Part shown: in pieces, positions 11,966 to 23,992 of the stretch
Layout of the letters: each line of letters begins with the position of its first letter
How positions within the stretch are numbered: the stretch's first letter is position 1
From: Ilex aquifolium
Lineage: Eukaryota > Streptophyta > Magnoliopsida > Aquifoliales > Aquifoliaceae
DNA: 64,000 bases
Reading direction: 5' to 3'
Assembly (NCBI GenBank): GCA_951799425.1
Contig: OX637393.1
Span: 41,186,878 to 41,250,877 of the forward strand
Notes under the pieces: generated by a model
What the model saw: only the letters and a program-made list of their open reading frames with translations
Database searches by the model: none
Told to the model about the DNA's origin: nothing
Translations under genes and position numbers: made by a program

Positions 11966-14900
11966 TAGGCCTCAGCAACTGACCGGCCCCGCCCAGGATT
12001 TTTTAGACCATAGCTCGCCCATGGGTGAGGCCTCTAGGCTTTGACTAGTCAACTGGACGGGCCGGGCCTACCCATTAGGAATTTTTGAGGCCCATGGCCC
12101 ATCCGTGGACCGGTCTATTGGGCCAAAAACAGGTTAAATAGGGGGCCGGGCCTTATGCGCCGCCCATTAGGCCTGAAATGGGCTTTTTATTAAAAAAAAC
12201 TATTTTTTATGTAAAAAAAAAAATACAAAAAGACATCGAAAAAAATATTTTTTTATGTAAAAATCATAAAAAGTCATCAATTACATGAAGTTGGATATGA
12301 AAAATTAAATTAACAAAAAACTTATTCATATTGATTGAATTTAACAAATATTCATAAATAACTACAATGTTACATTACAAATTGATTGATGGGTGATACT
12401 ATTTTGCATCACTACAAACTAAGTACATCTCAATTAGGTTGATACCTACACAATTGTCAATCACTTGCAAGTCTCAAAATTATAAAAGTTACAGATCAGA
12501 TATCAAATAAACAATACAATGATGAAATATAATCTAATTATCTTCTTCGAGCAAACTATCAGTGCCCAATCTTCTCTTTATAAGTTCATTTTCATTAATG
12601 CTTGAGTTAATTATTGATTTCTTATTTCCTCATGCATCCTTGCGTCAGCAAGACTCCAATCTTTGGGGCACACTAAAGCTTCAATTGTTGATGGATTCAA
12701 AATGCATCATGTGTCAGATAGTATTCGACCACCTGTAGAAAAAGCTGCTTCTGACGATATAGTCGAAGTTGGAACCGTTAGTAGATCACGAGCCATAATG
12801 GAAAGCACATGATACAAATTTTGGTGTGCTTTCCAACAACCCAATAAATCAAAGGGTGATTCATCATCATGCTCAACAAGAGTTCAATATAACGTTTTAA
12901 TTCATTATGAACATGTGCATGTGTTTGTTCTTTTCTTTTTTTCATAAGGTGCATTGCTCCTAACCCAAAGACGAAATAGATGATGAGCTTGTGGCATGGT
13001 GTGATATGGTAGTAAAATCTATATTTTCATATTTTTTTTTTGTAATAATTAAATAACTCATTTAAACAAGTAGTAATTAAGTATTCGATTGATGTGATTT
13101 TTTCGTAATCATTTGGGTAAATAATTTATAACCACACACTTAGACATTCTGTTTTAAATCTTGGATCAATTGCAACTGCAACACCAAAACATAATGGTAT
13201 ATCAAAAAAATATTTATCAAACTTTATTCTCATTAATTGAATAATATGTTCAAAATCAGGATTTTGGATATATTCATTAAATGCTAGACAATTATTAGTT
13301 AAGTGATATAAAACATTAGAAGATGTTGGGTAGTATACACCACAAAAAGCTTTTATTGCGACATCAAAAACTGCTAATAAGTCTCTTACACATTCAGCTT
13401 TGGACCAATCATGATCATATATCTGCTCAAGGGGACAAGAACGAGAAGGTTGAATCAAATTATCATAATATAAATTTAAAATATTTTTATATTCAATAAC
13501 TATAGTTAGAAGTTGATGCATGGAATTCCACCAGTGAGGAACATCAAGACTAATATTTCGTCTTCTTACTTTCAAACTCTTACAATATTTTTTATATAGC
13601 TCATATCTTGATTGAGAACTATTAATATGACGCACTATATTTCTTATTTTTTTCAATTGATGGAGCTATATAATCTAACCATCTTGTACAACCAAATTTA
13701 AAATATGTGCACAACAACGAACACGAAATAAAATTCCATCTAGAGGCAAACAAGTAAATCTTGATCTTAAAAATTCATTGGCTACATCATCATTTGAAAC
13801 ATATCAGGTGTTATCAAAAAAAAGTTATCTTTAATCCCCCACAATTCAGTTTCCTCTATAATAACATTTCCTATATAGTACCCTGTACGTGGGGTTTTCA
13901 ACATTTTGAAACATAATATTCTTTTATTTAAATTTCAATCACTATCAATGTAATGTGCAGTCAAACAAAGAAATCCAATTTTACTTCTAGATGTCCAAAT
14001 GTCAGAAGTTAAACTAATTCTACCATCATAAGTTTGAAAAAAAGATTTCAAGTTTGCTACTTGCAAATTAAAGTTATTCATAATATCTCTTTTGACTATT
14101 TTTTAAGAAAAATCTTTATATTGAGGATTAAATCCTCTTTGAATAATTCTAGTAAAATCATACTTTTCAACAAATGTAAAAGGTTGTTCAACTCTAACAA
14201 CATAATCAACTACTTCTTTAAGTGCTCCTGCATCGTCAAACTTAAATGTGTTTAAATTACCTTGTTCGTTTTTTTCTTAATTGATAATATTGGCCAATAT
14301 CTGCATTGCCCTTAGCCAAATGTATAGCTCAATGACGTTTTAAATGGCTAGTGCAAGCATTAGAACCACCTGCCATTTCTTTTTTACATGTTTTACACAT
14401 ATTTTTTTCTACTATTTTACCATCATCTAACTTGATTTTAACTTTATGAAAATCATTTCAAATATCATAATGTAATGTTCTAGAAGTAGAACTAATAGAC
14501 ACTGAAGTTTGTTGTGTTTGTGTTTGTGCATGGATAGATGTGTCAAGATGTGCATGGATAGAATCAGTAGACTCCCAAAATTTTAATTTTTCATTTTCGT
14601 CAATGGTGACATTAAAATCACTACTTGCCATTTTTAATTTAGAAAATAATATATATTTAACAATTAAACTCACAAGTAAATATAACTATGATATATAGAA
14701 AAAGAAAGATATTACCCAATCACAACACAATGAAAAATTGTCGTAGAAGTTGAAATTTTGATTTGAGTGTGAGTACTCCAAGTCTCCAACAATGGAAGCC
14801 TTGAACATATTTATAGACTTTTTGGGTGGGGGAGGGTTGTATAATTTTTTAAAATAAGAATTAGCCGTTTGTGACTTGGGGGAGGGGAGGGAGAATCTAT

Positions 14901-15195
14901 AATTTTAGTTAAAAAATGGAAACACTCGTTAGACTCAAGAGAATTAGCCGTTGGAGTTAAGGGGAAACTGTATTTATTTTAAATTAAGGGAAAGTCCTTA
15001 AGGGGGAAGAATCTGTAATTTTTCAAAAGAAATGGAAGTTTTCAGCTCATCGGTTATAGTTGGGCTAACGGGTCGGCCCTCCTGGCCCTCGTCCCTAAAA
15101 TATATAGCCCAGGCCCTACCCGCCAGGCTACCCAAGCCCTTCCATGTGTGCGGGTTGGGCTGTGGGCGGCCTATTGGGCTTTTTGGTGAGGCCTA
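11966..15195 (-). mobile_element. hAT transposon (3.23 kb) nested in the Gypsy antisense ORF
   Basis: Termini are TAGGCCTCAGCAA (left) and TAGGCCTCACCAA (right, complement), 12 of 13 matching. They are flanked by 8-bp target duplications GAGAGAGG (11958-11965) and GAGTGAGG (15196-15203), 7 of 8. Both ends are rich in GGCCC/GGGCC subterminal motifs. The transposase remnant is on the minus strand. Length, 8-bp duplication and domains fit the Ac-like hAT superfamily. Confidence 0.85.
12630..14640 (-). pseudogene. hAT transposase (BED finger, ricesleeper/daysleeper type), decayed
   Basis: Read leftward: the N-terminal ORF contains MASSDFNVTIDENEKLKFW (start ATG near 14629), followed by a BED zinc finger near 14300-14460 (MCKTCKKEMAGG, then HLKRH). 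The central ORF 13126-13656 contains VPHWWNSMHQLL and LAVFDVAIKAFCGVYYPTSS, typical of the plant DUF4413 region. Near 12690-12850 is the C-terminal dimerisation motif (SEAAFSTGGRILSDT, EALVCPKDW). Stops and frameshifts separate these pieces, so no intact protein can be made from this copy. Confidence 0.8.
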
Positions 15196-17219
15196 GAGTG
15201 AGGGTTCTTCTCTATTGACAAGCTTCTCATACAGTGTAAAGTAGTGGAAAGACAAATTTTTCATTATTTATGGCCTTGGCTAAGAATTTGAGCCATCGGA
15301 AACTTTTCAAGTCCCACGTATTTGGGGAACTCCTACCCATTTTCCAGTAAGTAATTTCTTTGATAGCTATTTTATGTGTTCCCTTTAGGTTCTCATATAC
15401 CCTTCTTTGTAGGCAAGTCAAACCCCCTATCTTCTGATTCAAAAATGCGAATTAAGTTGGTGCTTGATTACCCTACCAAAGACTTCTCTGTGCTTGTAAC
15501 TGACCAAGCTTTCTTTGAGTGTCTTCTAGGGCCTCCTCTTGGTGGTTTTGTGGGATCACCTATTTGTAACCCCTCCTTCAAAAGGTACAAATTTTCTTTT
15601 GTTTGCCTGGTCTTCTGTTGTTGGCTTGTTTTAACCTTAAGTGATTCTTCAGCTATGGCACCAAAGGCTATTGACAAGAAGGTCCTCCAGACTGCCAGCC
15701 ATTTCTCTCGTAAATGGTCGAGGATGTCTTTCCCTAGAGGGAAAGAGATGTTTCCGACCATTGGTGTTTCTTCAGCATCTTTTCCAAACACTGAGATCAC
15801 CTCCGGGGATGGCTCTTCCCGAGTAGCTGCTGGGTTAGCTAGGTCATCCCCTCTTGCAGAGGTTTCCACTATCCCTCCAATGGACAAGGGGAAGGGTATA
15901 ACAATGAGGTGGCCATAGCCTGGCTTCATCAATTTGTTCATAAAGATGAACTGTAGGCCACTATTGATTTGGGGTCATCATGGCTCACCAAGAATTTGGC
16001 CCTTACTATTGGACAGGTAAACCTTCAATTCCTCTAAACTTGCTCATTCCGACTCTTTAGCATCTAATATTCTCTTTTTTTTCCAGCTCTCCATTTTGAC
16101 CACAAGCATCTCTTATTCTATGCTAAGTGAGAGGAAGTATTCTAAAGAGGAAATTCAATCCCTTCGCTCCCAACTTGAGGTGAATGAGGTAAAGCTGGCC
16201 TCTGCTCACAAAGATGCTTCTTTCTCCAAGAAGGTTGTTGAGAAGGCTTCCAGTTGTCTTTCCTCTATTGAGAAGGATAGGGACAAGGTTGTCAAGTTCA
16301 ACAGTGATCTGTAATCCCAACTGAATGGGGCAATGGTAGAGCTATCTGAGTTCTCTATGAGGAGCAAGGACTTCGAAGACGAGAATGAGATCCTTTCTCG
16401 GAGGGTTTTAGAGCTCTAAACCTTTACTGGGCAGAAAAAGGCTGAGCTAAAAACTGTTAAAGCTCTGAGCCCTGCCTGAATATCAATGTTTTGCAGAATT
16501 CAAAGAGGAAATGTTGGAGTACTATATTGATGGATTTGAAGACTTCCGGAAGTCGGTCAAGTAGAAATTTCCTGAGTTGGATTTTTCTTCTTTGAAACCC
16601 AGAAAGGATGTTACTCTAGTGGCTTTGGGTAGCAAAGAAATTGGTGATGGTGAAGAGGTGATAGCCTGATCCCAATTGGGAGAAGAATAAATAGTATTGG
16701 TTAATGTCAGCAACCCTTCTAATGTGACTACGGAAGCTGTTAGAGTGGCATTGGGTCAATCAGAAATTATTTTTACTGTTCCTACTTTGTCCCAAGGGGG
16801 TTTCACTTGATATTTTTTCTCTTTTCTCTCCTCTGTAGTCCCCGAGAGATATTAATAGAAGACTTTTGGCTTTGATCTTTTATTTTTTAACTCTGATCTT
16901 GAGTGAGTTAATTGCCAATGTGGCACAGAGAAAATTTGCTGACTGGGCCGGGTTTCCCAGTGGACCCAATCCAAAGGATGAACTCATGATTTTCTCTAAT
17001 ATTTGAAACGACATGGAGTAGATGGTTATGCTCTATCGTAACTGTTTTGCTGCCAAGAGGAATGAATGTTGTCGCTTCAACTTCACGACGCCTTAAATAT
17101 CGGTAATGTCATCTCCCAGTAGGTGTCGTGCATTTAAATCCATTTAAGGAATAAAAACACATCCCCTATTTAAGCCTTCAGAACTCTGTATTCCTCATTA
17201 TTTTTCTTTCAAACATTTC

Positions 17220-18150
17220 CACCTACTCTTTCTTCAAGAATGCTCAATGTCAAGTCAAAACCTTCAATAGGTGTGCTACACTATTCATGGAACCTGCATG
17301 GGTGGACTTGCTGGTCCCCAGCATCATGATAATAACAAACTTGATGACTGTTTGGGAGCTCTATGGGTTCCCTGTTGGGATCCAAGTTTGGGTCCCCCCA
17401 CCCGACTCACCATTCAACATGGTGTTCCCTACTTGGGTTTGCTTCTTTGAGCATGCCTTTGAAACTGGTCTTCGGTTCCCCTTCTTCCCTTTTGTGAGGA
17501 TTGTTCTTCACTTTTTTAACCAATGCCCCGCTTGCATCTCCATGGAAATGTGAGGCATTATTGTTGGGGTAATGGCAGTCTAGCGCCTGGCTGGCCTCGA
17601 TCATTCTCCAACAATGGAGGAGTTTACCAACCTCTTCCGTCTGGCCCCTGACGACCATGGTTTCTATTAGTTCCTTCAAAGGGAAGATATATCGGAACCA
17701 TCTCTGAGCTATTTCATCCTCGTTCTGGCTGGGAAGGGAGATTTTTCCTCATCTCAGGGGATGGTTGGGAGTTCGAGGGGGCTATAGGAGCTGGTCCGAG
17801 GGTTCCCCTGATCTGGTATTCTTTTGATAATGCAGGTAAGCTTTATTTCTAGTTTTTGCCATATACACTTGTCTTGTTATCCTTTTATAACTCATGTCTG
17901 TTTGTATTTACAGAGGAAAGACCTCCCTTGAGTCCAAATAGATGGGCAAGGATTGCCCAAGCTACTGAGGGAGGTCCCAGAACTTTTAGGAGTTTAATCA
18001 CCCCTAAGAGGCTTGCCTTCTTGGGCCTTAGCCCTCATCTGGACATTATAAAGGTGATCCCCTATGATGACGAGGAACCAGCGGTAGCTTCGGAAGATGA
18101 TGATGTAGAGTCTGCTACGTAGCCAGTGGTTATGACTACTGCCTCAGGTA
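17220..18150 (+). pseudogene. Antisense ORF of Gypsy element, module 2, broken
   Basis: A second plus-strand ORF (17287-17553) of the same family type as module 1: VWELYGFPVGIQVWVPPPDS, then FPTWVCFFEHAFETGLRFPF. It is followed by an acidic C-terminal piece (17856-18122) with SPNRWARIAQATEGGPRTF and DDEEPAVASEDDDVE. Finding two such modules in one element suggests tandem duplication of the antisense region or an older nested element. Confidence 0.5.
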
Positions 18151-18880
18151 AGCAAAGCTGGGAGTAAGGGTCTCCTTCAGCAAAGAAACGCTTGAGGAGA
18201 CCTGACTGATCAACAGGGATACGCCATCTTTCTCCTATTTTTTTTTCAAAAAATTATAAATTTTTACAGCTCTTATCTTATGAAGCAAAGACTTTAAGTA
18301 TGGAGTTTATATTGCTCTTTCCCCTTCCCCTTGTCTTTTGGAAGAATCTTAATCTTGTAAATGACATTATTTTTCAAATATTGCCACGTTGTCTTGCTTT
18401 GTTGGGATATTGCTTTAATCTATTGTAAGTGAAGGGCTTGAATGTCCCAATTTTACTTCTGTTAAATCAAGTAGACTTAACCTGAGCTAATTGAGGGCTT
18501 GTAAGTCCTAATCGAGCTTCTATTGAGTCAAGTAGACTTAATTCGAGCTGGTTGAGGCTTGCAAGTCCCAATTGAGTTTATATTGAGTCAATTTGACTCA
18601 ATCTGACCTGGTTGAGGGCTTGTAAGTCTTGTTCTTGCATTTGCTCATTGTAAAGAAGAAAAAAAATCATTTTTTTATTGCAAATAGTAGTATTGCTTCA
18701 TCCTTGGGACTAATACAAGAAGATTTCTACTGATAGAACTATTTTAGGTGTTCTACATTCCAAGGATATGGTAGTTTTGCTCCTTCCATAGTTTTCAAAT
18801 GATAAGTTACAAATCTTACTATCTTTATGACACAGTAGGGTCCTTCCTAGGCTACTCCCATCTGTCCTTCTCTTGGACTC
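18151..18880. other. Non-coding part of Gypsy element with short direct repeats
   Basis: Between about 18425 and 18630 a block of about 60 bp with 'gagggcttgtaagtc' and 'gagtcaagtagactta' motifs is repeated three times with changes. No ORF or domain is seen. Confidence 0.5.
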
Positions 18881-18888
18881 TTCGTGGC

Positions 18889-19951
18889 TTAGGTAAATTT
18901 CCTGAGTACCAGATCATTGAGCTGGAACTGCCTAGGTTTTACCCAGGTATTGTAGTACCTAGAAACCTGACTTTGGTACATTGCCACCATTATTTGGGAT
19001 TCTTCCTTCTTCTCCTTCAACCAATCGAGGTTATCTACGAGCAATCGGTCATTCCTACTAAGATTCAACTCTTTTTTCCGATGAGTCGTCATTCCTATTT
19101 CAGCTGGAATGAGTACCTTTGTGCCAAAGGCCAAAGAGAAAGGTGTTTCCCCTGTTGGCACTCTTAGGTGGACCTATATGCCCATAGGATGTTTGGAAGT
19201 TGTTCAATCCAAAGCCCTTTTGACTGTTCGAGCCTAGTCTTTATATTCCTAAGCAAAGTTTGATTAGTTACCTTTGCTTGACCATTTTCTTGTGGATGAC
19301 CCGGAGAGGAGTAGTGGTTGTGGATTCCCAACTCATAGAAGAATTCTCTAAACTTGTCGAGTTAAACTGTTTGCCATTGTCGCTGATTATAATGACGGAT
19401 ATCCCAAACCTGCAAACAATTGATCTCCAAACGAAATTTTGATTTTTTTGCTCGGTTATAGTTGCTAATGGTTTTGCTTCCACCCACTTAGTGAAGTAAC
19501 TGACTGTAACTACTGCAAATTTGTTTTGCCCTTTTCCCATTGGGAGTGGTCCCACGATGTCAATACCCCATTAAGCGAATGATCACGAGCTTGCAATTGG
19601 AGTGAGTTTTTCTACATGGAGCTTTGGAACTACTGTAAATTTCTGGCATTTTTCACATCTTCGTGCATAGTCTAGGGTATCTTTCCTAATGGTGGGCCAA
19701 AAGTATCATTGTCTAAGGATCTTCTGAGCCAACAAGTGTCCTATAGTGTGGTTTCCTTCATGAATTTTCTCCATGACATAGGAGGACTCAAATGGCGCTA
19801 AACATCTAAGATACGGAAGAGAGTAGCCCATTTTATGGAGTACTTCGTTTGGGATCACATATCTTGAAGCTCTCCTCGCAGCTTTCAAGCTTGTTGGGTC
19901 TCTTAAGACAATGTTCTGTGCTAGAGGTACGCCATTATCTCGTCCATCCAT
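18889..19951 (-). pseudogene. Gypsy integrase remnant
   Basis: Pieces in order on the minus strand: 19706-19951 holds the zinc-binding region (LPYLRCLAPFE, then IHEGNHTIGHLLAQKILRQ). 19268-19555 is the core (FAVVTVSYFTKWVEAKPLAT, VIIISDNGKQF). 18889-19161 is the downstream part (TGETPFSLAFGTKVLIPAEI). The usual first catalytic Asp before YFTKWVEA is Ser here (TVSYFTKW), while the Asp of SDNG is kept. Frameshifts separate the pieces. Confidence 0.85.
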
Positions 19952-19962
19952 CTTGGCTCTAA

Positions 19963-20760
19963 CTAAGCCGGGTTGACTTTAATGTAAGTAGTGCTAGGCT
20001 CCAACAAAAATTCTATTAATATAGTTCTGATAAGGCTATCAAAAAATGCAGAGGCTAGACAAGCTAAAGAATCTGTGTGAGAGTTATGTGATCTTGGGGC
20101 CTGAGTAATCTCGAAATACTTGAAACACGCAATCTTCTCTATTGCCATCTTCAATTAGGAACTTATTCTTAGGTCTCTAGCTTCATAATCACCTTGAAAC
20201 TGTCTGACCACAAGTTGTGAGTCACTATGCACCTTTAAGCTCTTTACCCCCAGTGCCATAGTAAGTTGGAGCCCTACAGTGGGCCTCGTACTCTATCTCG
20301 TTATTTGAAGCATTGAACCCAAAGCGTAGGGCATACTCGATTTTTTTCTTGGTTGGCGAGATAAGAATTAATCCATCTCATCCTCGTGTTGAATTAGATG
20401 AACCATCCACGTACATCTGCCATTCTCCCATCTGTGCAGTTGCATCGTCAAGCTCTGGTGCTTCCTGAGTAAATTCTGCTAAAAAGTCAGCAACCACTTG
20501 TACTTTCACAACTGTTCGAGGGACGTATTGAATGTCAAACTCCCCTGACTTGATGGACCATTTTGCTAGATGTCCAGACATTTCTGGCTTTTGAAGAACC
20601 TGATACAAGGGTATATCTATGAGCAAAATGATTGGATATGCCTAGAAATACGGTCTTAATTTTCTTGGAGGCCATTACCAGTGCAAAAACAACCTTCTCC
20701 ATTGTCAAATATCTTGCTTCAGCTCCTCTCAATTTTCTACTCACATAGTAAATGGGGTGC
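19963..20760 (-). pseudogene. Gypsy RNase H plus second (archaeal-like) RNase H remnant
   Basis: 20535-20744 has AEARYLTMEKVVFALVMASKK and 20378-20626 has PEMSGHLAKWSIKSGEFDIQ, the end of the first RNase H. A second RNase H then begins with WQMYVDGSSNSTRG and ends near 19963-20154 with RSHNSHTDSLACLASAF. The paired RNase H arrangement marks the Tat lineage. Stops lie between the parts. Confidence 0.8.
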
Positions 20761-20899
20761 TGGATTTTTTCATGCTAGCTCACCAGAACTGCGTTGGTTG
20801 CCTCTTGTGTTATGGCAAGGTATAGGTACAGGGGTTTGCCGTCCACAAGTCTCACCAAGACTGGTGGTTTACTGATGTATTCCTTGAGTGCTTGGAAGA

Positions 20900-21650
20900 T
20901 GTTTTCGCATTCTAGAGTCCACTCAAAGGATTTTCTGAGGACTTTGAAGAATGGGAGACACTAATCACTGGCTTCGAAGATGAACTTGTTTAGACCTGCA
21001 ACTCTCCCAGTAAGCACTTGGACTTCTCTAATATTTTGTGGGGATCTCATCTCCACAAGTGTATTTATCTTCTCTGGGTTGACCTCTATCTCTCTTTGGG
21101 TCACCATGAACCCTAAGAATTTCCTAGAGGATACCCCAAAAGCACACTTAGTTGGGTTCAGCTTCATATTGTACATTCTGAGGATGTCAAAAATTCTCCC
21201 TAACTGCTCAATATGCTCTATAGCGTGGAAGCTTTTGACGAGTATGTCATCAACGTATACCTCCATCAACAGATGAAATCTTTAAATATGTGGTTAACTA
21301 TCCGTTGGTAGGGGGCTCATGCATTCTTTAATCCAAACAACTTGTAGCAATAGGTCCCTTCCTCCGTTACAAAATAGATCTTCTCCTAATTTGGCTCGTA
21401 CATCATGATCTGGTTATATCCTGAGAATGCATATATGAAAGATAGCAACTCGTAACCAGCGGTGGCATCGACCAAGATTTCAATCCTCGGTGGTGGGAAG
21501 TAGTCTTTTGAGCATGCTTTATTTAGATCGGTGAAGTTTATACATAGCCGCCACTTTTTGTTGGTCTTTTTCATTAGTACCACGTTGGCTAACCATTGTG
21601 GATACTATATGTCTTTGATGAATTTGGCCCACAAGAGCTTTGTTACTTTT
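20900..21650 (-). pseudogene. Gypsy reverse transcriptase remnant
   Basis: 21386-21583 carries NKKWRLCINFTDLNKACSKD and FIYAFSGYNQI. 20961-21269 carries the catalytic YVDD box (VYVDDILVKS), NPTKCAFGVSSRKFLGFMV and the start of the connection domain. The Asp normally preceding AFSGYNQI is Tyr here, so the first catalytic Asp of motif A appears lost. A frame break lies between the two ORFs. Confidence 0.85.
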
Positions 21651-21878
21651 TCTTTTATTGCATGAGTTCGTTCTGGGGCGAAACTTTGTCGCTTTTGTCG
21701 TACTGGCTTGAAATTGGGGCTGACATTTAGCTTATGAATGATTACTGTCGAGTCAGTCCCAGTCATGTTAGACTGCTTCCAAGCAAAGACATCCTTGTTG
21801 GACTTGATAAACTATATTAATGAGGCACTCAAGTTCTCCTCCAGCATCTTTCCAAGAAGAATCCCCAAGTTGTATGGA

Positions 21879-22448
21879 TTATAAATCTTCTAATGGTTGC
21901 AGGTGTTTCAGCTCTCTCCTGTGATCTAGGGAATCTACTTGAAGAGTTTGATGTTTTCCTTTCATGGAGGCTACATAACAGTCATGGGCTACAACTTGAT
22001 CTCCCTGTACCTCTCCAACTCCTTCTTTGGTTGAGAACTGCATGAGGATGTGGCAGGTAGACGGTACTGTCCTCATCGGATTAAGGCTCAGGCGACCTAA
22101 AATGACGTTGTAAGCTAATGGGCATTCTAGAATCAAGAAGTTCGTCATGATTGTGGTCTATTATAGTGTTGATCCAGCCGTAATTGCTATGACGATAAAC
22201 CCAATTGGATGGGCCCTCTCTTCTGAAAAACCGATGAGTGGTGTGGTTAAAGGAAACAACCTTTCTCTGCCAATGTTTAACTTGTCGAAGGCTGGGGAAA
22301 ATATGATATCAGTCAAGCTCCCACTATCGATAAAAACTCTTTTTACTGCGTAGTTGGCAATCGTTAAAGTGACCACCAACAGATCATCATGTGGATGCTG
22401 GATTCCTCTTAGATCTTCTTCGAAGAGGTGATTTAGGGTTATACCCAA
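21879..22448 (-). pseudogene. Gypsy aspartic protease remnant
   Basis: 22161-22448 has VKRVFIDSGSLTDIIF, with the catalytic DSG motif intact, and LIGFSEERAHPIG. The frame shifts and 21879-22148 continues with CPLAYNVILGRLSLN and a Thr/Ser-rich end. This is the order usual between gag and reverse transcriptase. Confidence 0.85.
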
Positions 22449-22603
22449 GGCTTCTTCCCTGGGTTTACCAAGCTCACTTCCAGCTCGTCCGATTTTACTC
22501 TTCGTGCGTGTGCTCGCCTAGCGGAGCTACTCTCTCCACCTCTTGCAAAGCCTCCGAAAATTACCAAAACCTCTCCAACTGGTTGTTGGTGTTGAACTTT
22601 GTT

Positions 22604-23960
22604 CTACGGAGGCTGCGCTTCATTCCTTTCTTGACAACAGCGCTCTGTATACCTCCCCATATGGCCTTTCTGGATCAAATCCTCTATTTTCTCTTTCAAG
22701 GCCTGACAATCATCGGTGTTGTGGTCATGATCTCGTTGGAAGCGACAATATTTGTCCCTAGATCTCCTATTGGGAGGAGTTTTCACCTTTGTGGGCCATC
22801 TGAGCACTCTTTCATCCTATATTTAGAAGAGAATTTGGTCCACAGAAGTGTTTAAGGGGGTGTACCTCTGAGCTGGATCATTGGTACACGAACCTAATCG
22901 ATTCCTCGCACTGACCCTTTCATTACGGTTCTTATTAGGACTACTTTCCTTTTCCTTCCTATTTGTGAGATCTCTCCTCTTTTTATCATCTTTCTGGTCC
23001 TCTCTTGTGTCTTCCTGATTCTTCTAAGCTAGGAGAGTATCTCTGGCGTTCATGTAACGTTGAGTTCTCGCCAAGACCTCGGCCATGGAAGAGGGTGGTT
23101 CTTTGGAAAGAGGAAAGACGAACTAGGAGGGCTGGAGACCTCCCCATGAAGGCGACAGAGCCACCTTGTCATCAATGTTGTCAATCTGCAATGACTCCGT
23201 TGTGAAATGGTTTACGTGCTCTCGAAGTGTTTCACTTCTGAATTACTTGATATTGAGAAGGTAGGTCGATGGCTGCATGTGAGCCCAGCCTCTAATGAAA
23301 TGCGAGATGAAAGAGGTGCTTAACTCTCCAAATGTGTTGATTGAGCCCGGCTTCAGCTTGTTGAACCAATGTCTTATTGTCTCCTTGAGCATGGTAACGA
23401 AGGCTGGACACATCATTTGATCTGGCACATTATGAAGTATCATTAGAGACCTATAAGTCTCGAGATGGTCGAGTGGGTCCTTGGTTCCATCAAACGCCTC
23501 AAAGGTTGGCATCTTGAACCTCTCTAGGAGAAGGTAATTTACCACATCTTGCGAGAACGGTGACTCGGTGTGTTGAACCAGAGCCTCAATGACTTCTGGG
23601 ACTCGAGCTTTCATCGTACTTAAGACGTTTCCTAGCTTTTCATTTACCTCTTAGAATTTCTGCTTCCACCGATCATTATTACGGGGATAAGACACTTCGT
23701 TTTCACTCAGGCCATCCCCTTGATTATCTGTGGCATGTTCCTTGGTTTGAGATTGTTCGAGGAGCTCAAAAATCTACTAGTTTGCTTCTTTAGATCCTCA
23801 ATAGCTTTCTTCAATCTTCTAACCTTTGCAAATTCGTTTTCTGGTGGGGGTACGTTCCTTCGTCCCACTGTGTGGGAGTTATGACATTCTTGCGTCTAAT
23901 CGACCGCATGATACTTAGATGTTCTTGTGATTGCCATGGGACTTAGATTTTTATTGTTGG
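22604..23960 (-). pseudogene. Gypsy gag remnant
   Basis: 23243-23614 contains the retrotransposon gag core: KMPTFEAFDGTKDPLDHLET, FVTMLKETIRHWFNKL and FGELSTSFISHFI. 22604-22807 holds CRFQRDHDHNTDDCQALKEK, the Tat-type Cys/His region. The stretch from 23615 to the primer site is low-identity N-terminal gag with stops. Confidence 0.85.
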
Positions 23961-23970
23961 AAATCAAGTC

Positions 23971-23992
23971 GATTCCCACAGACGGCACCAAC
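23971..23992 (-). other. Primer binding site of the Gypsy element
   Basis: Read on the minus strand, the LTR end ACA is followed by GTTGGTGCCGTCTGTGGGAA, a tRNA 3'-end complement ending in TGG. It fixes the orientation of the element. Confidence 0.75.

Larger units (their letters stand above)
11230..16680 (+). pseudogene. Antisense ORF of Gypsy element, module 1 (plant 'gypsy-type transposon' protein), broken
   Basis: The plus-strand ORF 11230-11850 (206 aa) carries a segment of the kind annotated as 'putative gypsy type transposon' (Pfam PF04195, from memory): RVHFFDETTNFFFPEEVCFY, then FEARLHFPLPNYIREAL and QLTPNSWDFLIGMGIL. The frame fades after 11850 (SEQGLGWFYFSKRE), is broken by the hAT insertion 11966-15195, and resumes as KTNFSLFMALAKN near 15250. 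Further parts are 15376-15918 (Ser/Pro-rich, APKAIDKK...) and 16096-16314, a coiled-coil-like stretch rich in Glu, Lys, Ser and Leu. The end has KPRKDVTLVALGSKEIG near 16600. It lies antisense to gag-pol, between integrase and the 3' LTR, as known for some Tat elements. Its role is unknown. Confidence 0.65.

Noticed and set aside
15468..15941. 157-aa minus-strand ORF
   Set aside because: Overlaps the plus-strand antisense module of the Gypsy element, whose protein similarity is in the plus frame.
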